NCBI GenBank assembly: GCA_032718475.1 | Contig: JAUCBJ010004928.1 | Location: 1 to 59,803 of the forward strand | DNA: 59,803 bases | From: Nemertoderma westbladi | Taxonomy: Eukaryota > Xenacoelomorpha > Nemertodermatida > Nemertodermatidae | Reading direction: 5' to 3' | Part shown: positions 40,101-49,100 of the stretch, piece by piece | How positions within the stretch are numbered: the first letter of the stretch is position 1 | Layout of the letters: every line of letters starts with the position of its first letter | Made by a program: the position numbers and the translations under genes | Notes under the pieces: generated by a model | The model's input: only the letters and a program-made list of their open reading frames with translations | What the model was told of the DNA's origin: nothing | Databases searched by the model: none

Positions 40101-43100
40101 AGATATTGGGAACTTTCCTTGGTTATTTTGTTAAGGTTTACGTTAAAATCGCCAGCAAGTACAATATCTACATTTAGATTAGAGATGGATAACAAAAGTT
40201 TATCGAAAATTTCATGGAATGTATTAAAATTAACAGATGGTGGTCTATAGATTATACCTTCTAAGAGATTTTTATTGCTATTTGTTTTAATTTGAATCCA
40301 CTTGAATTTGAACTTGAACCGAACTTGAACTTGAATCGAACTTGAATTCATTCAAATATATCGTCGTCGTCTGAAGAAATAGTTGTAAAAGGGAAAATAT
40401 CAAAGGGAAAAGATTTGGATCCATATAATTCATTGAATTCAGCAATAGTCAGGTGAGAACCGCATGGTAGGTGAAACCAATTTCTACATAAAATGCAGTG
40501 AATGGGAATATCAGAAGGGACAAACTGTGAGTAGCAAAATGTGCATGAGGAACAGGGGGAAGGGGGAGGGGTTTGGGACAGGATTCTTGTAATTGGGATA
40601 GACATGACAGTTTAATTTATCTCGTACTGGAACGGACCATACATTACATATATATAGATAATATATCTGTACTTCAATACTCAATTAAAAATAAGATTTC
40701 TTAGAATGGCAGACATTTTACAGTTGTTCTAAATTTGATTACCTTAGTAATATCCCTCACTTGGTTCATTATTATTAAAATTCCTTACTCAGATCTTCTT
40801 TCTTAATTAAATTATTTAATTAATTAATTCGTTAATATAAAAATACCGTGCGTCCGTTAACAGCTTGCTTCCTTCATGGAAGTTTGTCGGACTCGAGCGA
40901 CTTGAAGGAGTTACTGATTTGAATAGGTTTACCGGAGACGCGACTGCTCGATGCATCGCGTGGACGGAGAGATCGATCAATGGATGCCTTCGCGACAGCT
41001 GGTAGATCAGAATCGGTGACCAGATGGGAATATTGGTCGTCGGTTTGTATGGGTGGGGAAGAAACTGTTGGGCAGAGAACCGCGTCGATATCTTGGATTG
41101 TTGTTACTCGGATCGGTTTACCGTTTTGAGAAACGCGAATGGTAACGACACCGGAATATGAATAGGCAGCGTGTAGGCGCCTTGACCGCTTTAGTTTCAA
41201 CGCGTGATGTAGAATAGCCATTCGGCGAGGTGTTAGGTGATCTGTTGCATAGATGCCAGTACCTTCCAGTAATTTACGGTTTCCGAAAACGACCCAGCGT
41301 GATGAATGGCCATAAAATCGGACGATAATAGGACGGGACTTTGTCTTACCTTCTTTAGCTACTGAGTTGATACCGGTAGGTGACTTTCCAAGACGGTGAA
41401 AAATGTCAATTAAAGAAATGTCAATTAATACCTAGGGTGGAGAGAACATCTTGGAGAGATTTCCGATCGTCATCTTTGCTACCTTCAGCAATTCCATGAA
41501 GCAGAACCGAGTGCCGCTGTTCGTATTGGTCGAGTTCATCAATATGTAGCTCTTGTGTTGCAATCTTGTCTTTTAGAGCTAGGTTCTCTCTTTTTAATGT
41601 TTCGTTTTCCTTGAGGATAACTGGGATTTCAGTACTATATTTTTAACAGTTATATTTCTGGAGTTGTTGGACCAGTTAGATTGATGACGGCCATCTCTTC
41701 TCCATTCGCCTCATTCAGCGGGTTTTCCATGCGGTTATCCACAGTTCTATAATTATCTCATATACTATAGGCCTACTACTTATTTCGCAATCAGCCCTTG
41801 GTCTATTAGTTTAGATTTGATCATTAATTGATTCACTAAATTTTTTTAATAGTATAATATTCTTTTTATGACATAAAATGACTTTTCACTCCATTTTCTC
41901 AAATCTACCATCTGTCGATGGGCCAGAAACAAAACTTTCTTCAAGGCTGACTCAGTAAAATCACATCTATGACTATTAACTTCTGACAGCAATGGGAATA
42001 CAGAATTCTTTAAGGAGAACTTATCACAGTCTTTATTACCCTTTCCCCTACCAGTCAACGTGAACTTAATTGCGAACTGTTTGGATATCAGAGCAGGCAA
42101 TTGCATTCCAACAGCTTCCCTGAGATTATTTCCTCCTTTCTTCTTTAAAATTGATATAACTTCCTTATTACTGCAAAGGGATTTCAGCTCAACCATGTTA
42201 TTAGCTGGTTTCATTGGAGTAGAAGTTGAATCCTTTTGTACATCAATGCCTGACTCAACCATCTTAATTAACTTCCCCAGTTTTCAGGTTTTACAGAATG
42301 GGCATGAAGCGTCGTCCTATTCATTAAAGAAAGGTAATAGTTGGATTCGAGCAGAGTGCGGTCATCCATATTCTCTACATTCGTTCTGTAGCGAGGATAT
42401 ATATGCTTCTTTATTAAATCCAAAGTTTCTGAAGACATATTGAATTCACCAGGCCAGTGCCAGTAGACATACTAGTATCAAAAGAGGGTCCGGTCTCAAC
42501 CTGTTGTGGAATCCCATTGTCGTCAACACCCACACTCAATGGAGCAGAAACCTGGTTCTGATTGTTGACATTATAAATATGATGCACGTCTTGATAATTT
42601 ATGGTGTCTAATGGTCTAGAGATAGACGTTGTACCAGAAAGGGGGTGTCTAGAAAGGGATGATTGTAACTGAGATGGTGAGATATTATGCAATGGAAGGC
42701 CTACCACTAATAACATATTCAACAAATAATACAGGTGCATGGTGCATTGCAATTATCGCAGCTACTATGTAGGCCTAGTTTAATTAGGCCTAATACATTA
42801 TTTCACAAAACAACAGCTCAACAGGCTGACTGAGACAGTGATATCATTTCAGCATTTAACATTACTGTTACTATATAGGCCTACACTAGTCGGCCTACTG
42901 CTGTACTGCAGTATGCCAGAATTATTGTTTTACAAGTAGTGGCAACTAATGAAAAGGATATTCATCCGCATTATGTAGGTGTTGAGTCAAAGCGTGGGAA
43001 AATAGACAGGTACAGAACATAAGCTGTGACTGGCATATGTTTTGCACAAATTCCACACATAATCTCACCATACATTTTCTGTCATGTTTACAGTAGCACA

Positions 43101-46100
43101 TGTTAATCTTATGGGTATGGCAATGCACAAATTATTGTGTGTCAAAGGCATATGTTTTAAATATATCAATCACAATTACATGAAACTGAGATTTAATATG
43201 TGCCTTTACCACATTCTCTGCTTATTTGCTGAAATTATGTTGCTGCATATATTTTTGTTGCGCATAAGTCTCCCACATGACACATGTAATTCACATATGA
43301 TACATGTTACCATTTTTAACTGGATAGTTACCTCCCGCACGCTTTCTGCGTCCATTTAAGAAGAGCCTTCTTGGCTGTCAGTTTAGGTTCCTGTTGTAAC
43401 TTCTGTTGTTTAGCAGCAATCTGATCTCCAACTACGAGATCACTCTGTGAGACCTTTTGTTGGGCAACGATCACTTTTGTGGTTTCTTCGATCTAGTTAA
43501 TAATTAAATATATAACAATTTGATTAATATTAGTATTATTATAACTATTTAATATAAAATAATAATAATATAAATATTTTTATATTGTTGCTGTTGTATT
43601 GCAAATAGTAAGAATAATACACATATATATCTAACTCTTATTTAAAGGAAACATTTATGGGTTTACATAAAACTTAAAGTAAACAATATGAAATGCTGTC
43701 GTGTGTTACTTAATCCTTAGTGGTTGGCTTGTCGACACTGATAATATCACCAATTTAATAAATTACAAACACCCAACAATTATCGTTGGCTGAAGTCCGT
43801 CTTAGAATCAGCTACACGTGCAGCTGCTGCACGCAGCTACACAAGTAGATGCGGAAGTCTAACTACATTTTCAAGTCTAACTTCAAAGTCTAACTCATTA
43901 TGATTCTGCCCCCGTTGACTACTTTATGTTAACAACATCAAACATTACTCACTTTAAATTCATAAATCAAGCCGCCTAGATGCTACCACAACCTGCTGCT
44001 ATTAACGGAAGTCCGCTGTCAAACTGACCTGGTAATGAAGAATGATAAGCCAAACAAGCCCGAGAATAATCTTCGGGTTTCCATCGACTACATCTGCTGG
44101 GTTTGTTCCCACTAATTTCACCTGCCAAATATAAAATGATTGATCCTGAACTAATGTTGAAAAGTAATTTCAGGAAACGTAATTTAAATTTATATCTGAT
44201 TAAATAATGATTTTCGGGTAAATTATTATACCTATTAATAATATAGTATAATATGATGCTAAAGTTAGTTTTGTGTATATATTGTGTATGAACGTGTATG
44301 CACCCCCAGAGACACTACGGGTACGGGAGATAATGTTTTCAGATAAAGAATACTCCCGATATTTTTCTTCCTTCATTTACAAATTAATTATCCATGAAAA
44401 TCCGTGAATATATTAAATATTGCGACCTTATTGTGAGCGTTGAACATGGATGGATATTTTGTAGACCAACCACTATTATGTAAACAAAGTAACGTAAACA
44501 AACTTAAATTAGTGTGTATATTGTAAAAATGCCATACATATATAAGATATATTGCATGAATTGTATATGCCTAAGAAATCAATCCCTGGTGTATGGTATT
44601 TGTGCATGTTGTTTGTACCAATTATATAATGAATATCATAATGTCCAGTTCTAGGACGTGTTTATATCAGACGTTCCTAATAATGGTTGCCTAATTGGTC
44701 CCTGAATAAAGATTGGGACAGGAAGTTATGGATGGAGTTGTGGAAGGGAATGGTTGGTTACTTGTCACAGGCAATTTCCACAGATCCACATCCTAAATTA
44801 ATGTAAATGATACATTTCTAATGAAAAACTTTGAAGAAAATTATAATGAAAACTAATAGATGAAGTGAAACCTGCAGAACATTCAGTAAGCCTAAGTAGT
44901 TATTTGTAGTTGATATCGGAACATCGTCAAATGATAGCGAGATTCCAACATTTTTACAATATTAATTTATTAATTTATAATTAATGTCATGTAAACAATT
45001 AAAACAATTTATGGTAATTAACATGTGTATAACAATAACAATTAACAGTGTTAGTTATAATAACTTTATATGTGGCGTGGTATGTATACTGATGATATAT
45101 ATATATATATATATTATAGGAAAATCAGCTGTTAATTTACAAATGGCACTCGGTGACATATTTTTCAACTTTATATCTCAGTACAACATATTTTCCAGCC
45201 GTTAACGTATGTCGCATAAAAAATCTCTCAGCTAAGGCTATATAACTTTTGTAAAGTTAAATATCATTAAAAAATAACAAATGAAATATAAATATTCCAG
45301 TAACATAGATAAATAAATATATAATTAAATCTATATGCCTACCGTTAGCTATTGTTAATACTACTGACATATGCCGAGCAATAAGACGAGTGAATCAGAA
45401 TGAAAAAGAACCCGCAGTTAATTGATCTCTCGGAGAGCATTCTAAACACCGACCAGCCAGCTTCATCAGATATTACTTACAACTTCAAGGGAGTGGCTCT
45501 TTCCGTGGCCGATGTAAACTCGCTCCAGGGAAGAGAATCGCTTACAGACAACATCATCAATGCGTGTCTCCAGTCTCTCGCAAAAGATAAGAACAATGTT
45601 CGTTCCTCCGACCGGAGGATATATAGCTATTGAAAGATGGACAAGCAAATTCAACATCTTTAACCTTGACAGTCTTCTTCCCCGTTAATGTGGAGAATGT
45701 TCATTGGGTATTGGTCGTCATTCACCCAAAGATGGGCCTCATTCGACATATAGACTCACTCGGAAACTATGCGAACACATTCAAACCAATAACCGAGGAG
45801 ATAATTCGTTGGCTAACTCTGGAGGCCGAGCGCAGGTGTATCCCACTTAAAAAGTTTACTACTGAGCCACCACTAAGTCGATGTCAATTCAACTCCTACC
45901 AATGTGGAGCATTCGTGTGTCGTTTTGCCAAGGCGGTAATTGAGGGTGGGTCACTAACAGAGGTTGATGACCCAGATGCCCAGGCATACAGGGAGTTTCT
46001 ACTCAAAGAAATTGAGTCCACAGCCACCATTACTCAAGCAATCCTTTATCCCTCCACCAACGCTCAACAGGAAACCACAGTTTCAACAACATTCAGCTCC

Positions 46101-49100
46101 AATCCAGACGTCGAGGTCTCCCACCCCAGCGAAGCTACGGACCCTGGGACTAACACGGATACCAGTAGCCATCCAGCTAAGTCTGAGTGCCAGGTCTGCC
46201 GAGATTCGATCCCAGTGAATCTAACAGGTCTCCTACGAAAACACGGCCGTCCAACAACATGTACCGGTTCGGGGAAACCCTGGGCCCACTCAAGCCCTTC
46301 TAAATCTACAACAGATCCTTTACCCTCCACTCAAGTCCCGACCACACAACCGCCAGAATCAACCGCCCACCATTTGTCAGCCGACGACCCAGCTCAACAA
46401 CCCATGCCTTCGAATTCAGACACCACTGATTTTGGTAGGAACTGGTTAACCAGCAGACAGACCACAGACCTGGACCCCGATGGTTTGATGATGACAGCAT
46501 ATGGAGCCAACCTAGTTGGTAAGGGCGAGCCTCCCGATGAACTGTTTCATCAAGGGCGGCGTGCCACACAAGTGCATGGGGGCAAGTATCGTCTATCTGT
46601 TGGGGCTGTTGGTCTCGACATAGTTGAGCTACTTGCTTCCAAGGTAACAGCCCTTGTCAGGGGCCTTCAGCACAATGAGGCAGATGCACGCTCTGAACGG
46701 ATTCTCTTGGCAGATTCCCTACTCCTCCACCGTGATCACAGAGTCGTTAAGGTGTCAGACATCCGTCGGTTGCTAACCCGCCGTGCTCAACAGTGGCGAT
46801 CTGGACAGATCGAGGCGCTTCTTCAAGAAGCTGAGAAATGCTCTGCAAAGTTCCCTACGGACCAGTGCTCTAGTCGACGACCTCCAGGGGATGAGAGGGA
46901 ACATACAATTCATGTATTTACCAGACTGATGTTGGAGGGGAAAGTCTGGAGCGCGGTGAGGTGGGTCATGGGCCATGAAACTGGTGGAGTTCTGGACCCC
47001 AATAGCGCCATCAATACGCCAGGAGGTACGACAACAGTATTTGATATCCTTGGCAGCAAGCACCCGCAAGCCGTCCCTCCACAGGAAGGCTCGCTCCTCA
47101 ATGCAGAGGAAGAACCTCCCAACAGGGTTGAGGTAGATGTGACAGCCAGCCATATAGAAGCAGCTGCACGACGGCTCCATGGAGGAGCAGGACCTGTTGG
47201 CTCGGACTCAACCCGCTGGAGCGACTATCTCCTGCGGTATGGAGGTCATAGCGAGCGGTTACGCGAAGCCATATCTGGACTAGCCCGTGAGATGGCCAGC
47301 AGGGTTATCCCATGGGAGATTTTACGCGCCCTCCTGTCTTCCAGGCTGATCACTCTGGACAAGTGCCCTGGAGTTCGACCCATCGGTATCGGGGAATGTC
47401 TCCGACGAATCCTTGCTAAGTCCATGGCCATAGCCAATGGGGACGACGTTACTGATACCTGTGGTGCGGAACAGCTCTCCGCTGGTACATCGGCAGGAGT
47501 GGAAGCAGCGATCCACACGATGTCCGGGATCTTCGACGAACACAGTGGAGAAGGCTGGGGCGTACTGCTCGTGGATGCAGTGAACGCTTTTAACTCGTTG
47601 AATCGGACGGCGGCACTTTGGAACGCACGTCATCTGTGGCCCCGATGCTCACTATTTCTTTTTAACTGTTATCGGGGCCACAGCATTCTAATCATAAGTG
47701 GAACCGAAGCCATCCTTTTCAGTGAGGAGGGCATGACTCAGGGCGACCCACTCGCTATGCTCCTGTACGCCACCAGTGTCCTGCCCCTCATCCGCCGCCT
47801 CCGAGTCATCCCAGATATACTCCAGAACTGGTGCGCCGACGATTCCGCGGCCGCAGCCTTACTTGCTAAGTTGCTGGAGTGGTTCAAGGAGCTGCTGCAC
47901 ATTAGGCCCACTGTGGGTTACTTCCCTGAGCCCACAAAGTGCAACGTTGTAGAAGCGCCACAGTTCATTGATGAGGCCAGGGTGGTGTTCCGCGACCACC
48001 CGGTCAATATCGTGACAGGGTGCCGATTCCTGGGTGGTTTTGTTGGTGGGGAGGAACGGGGTGTTTTCAACCCACAGACTCAGGTGTTGATTGATATTAG
48101 GTTGGTTAACCTTGACGCCGAGTCATACGTGGGTCGCACCCCGATGTCAGTCCTCGAGTCCGCCGAAGACCAGAAGATCAGGCTGTATGCCGAGGCGGCT
48201 TGGGCTCGTCGGGCGGACTTTGCTGCTTTCGTTGTGTCCTGTGATGGTGTGCTGGTGCCCCACGCGGATAAGATCCTGCGGATAATCGCTCACCGACTCC
48301 ATCGTTCCTGGCAGCGCCCCTACAGCACAGTCATGGGGTGGGTCCGTCTTCGAGACCAATTCGCAATTCTTCGAGGAGCTTCCCACTGCATCCGAGGCTC
48401 TAGAATGAAGTGGCGAAGCGGACTTGGTCTTGAGGATGGCGCAGGACTTCCGGTACCCCCTATAGATATGTAGGTTTTCATCATGTTTTTGGACTCCCTA
48501 CAGTACATCATTTATTTATATTTTTAGCATATCTGTTGAAATTAAAATTAATCTTTTGACATACAAACTGTTCGGCATTGTCATTTAATTAATTGTCATG
48601 TCATTTATTTTCAGTTAATTTCAGTTAAAACATTCATAATTATCGTTGAATAAAATTAGGGATAAAAGAATATAAATTGATTAAAATTAATTAAATAAAT
48701 TTTTTTTAACTATTTATGGCAAACTTCACAAATATAATTTGATATTTTTTCGGATACTGAAAAGTAATTTAATTTGTGAAGTGTGTGCACTTTGTACGAG
48801 ATTGTATTCATTTCTTAATTTTTATGAAGCGTTTCATAAACAAAACCTTTTCCACACTCTCAACATAAATATGATAATGCAACAACAAAATGATAAAATA
48901 AGAATAGATTTAATTCTATTAAATACAAGCAATATTGTTATCATTCATTAGAGTGCGAATAGAGAGACTACTGTGAATTAGAGATTGAATAAAATGTCAA
49001 CATATACAGTGAAATAAAGTAAAGAATAAGATATGAAATACAAAAGGCTCTCCTTAAATAATACATTGTGGAGAAGCGAACTTCTGTACCTAAATATAGC

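Larger units (their letters stand above)
37628..41730 (-). mobile_element. CR1/Jockey-group LINE, near full length, degraded
   Basis: Minus-strand order: ORF1 (41,730-40,874), a PHD-like Cys/His cluster (40,605-40,348), apurinic-type endonuclease (40,351-39,710), spacer (39,503-39,117), reverse transcriptase (39,051-38,581 and 38,560-37,628). RT motifs include [41 protein letters not shown] and LFADDTTLL, with the C-terminal [14 protein letters not shown]. Several frameshifts and a ~120-bp insertion at about 39,005-39,130 make it inactive. It lies in the large intron between the two CH2 exons, opposite in orientation to the upstream LTR element. Confidence 0.88.

Noticed and set aside
46064-47633. 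Several minus-strand frames of 70-135 codons opposite the Ulp1-RT ORF
   Set aside because: Antisense shadows of a GC-richer coding sequence with no domain signal.
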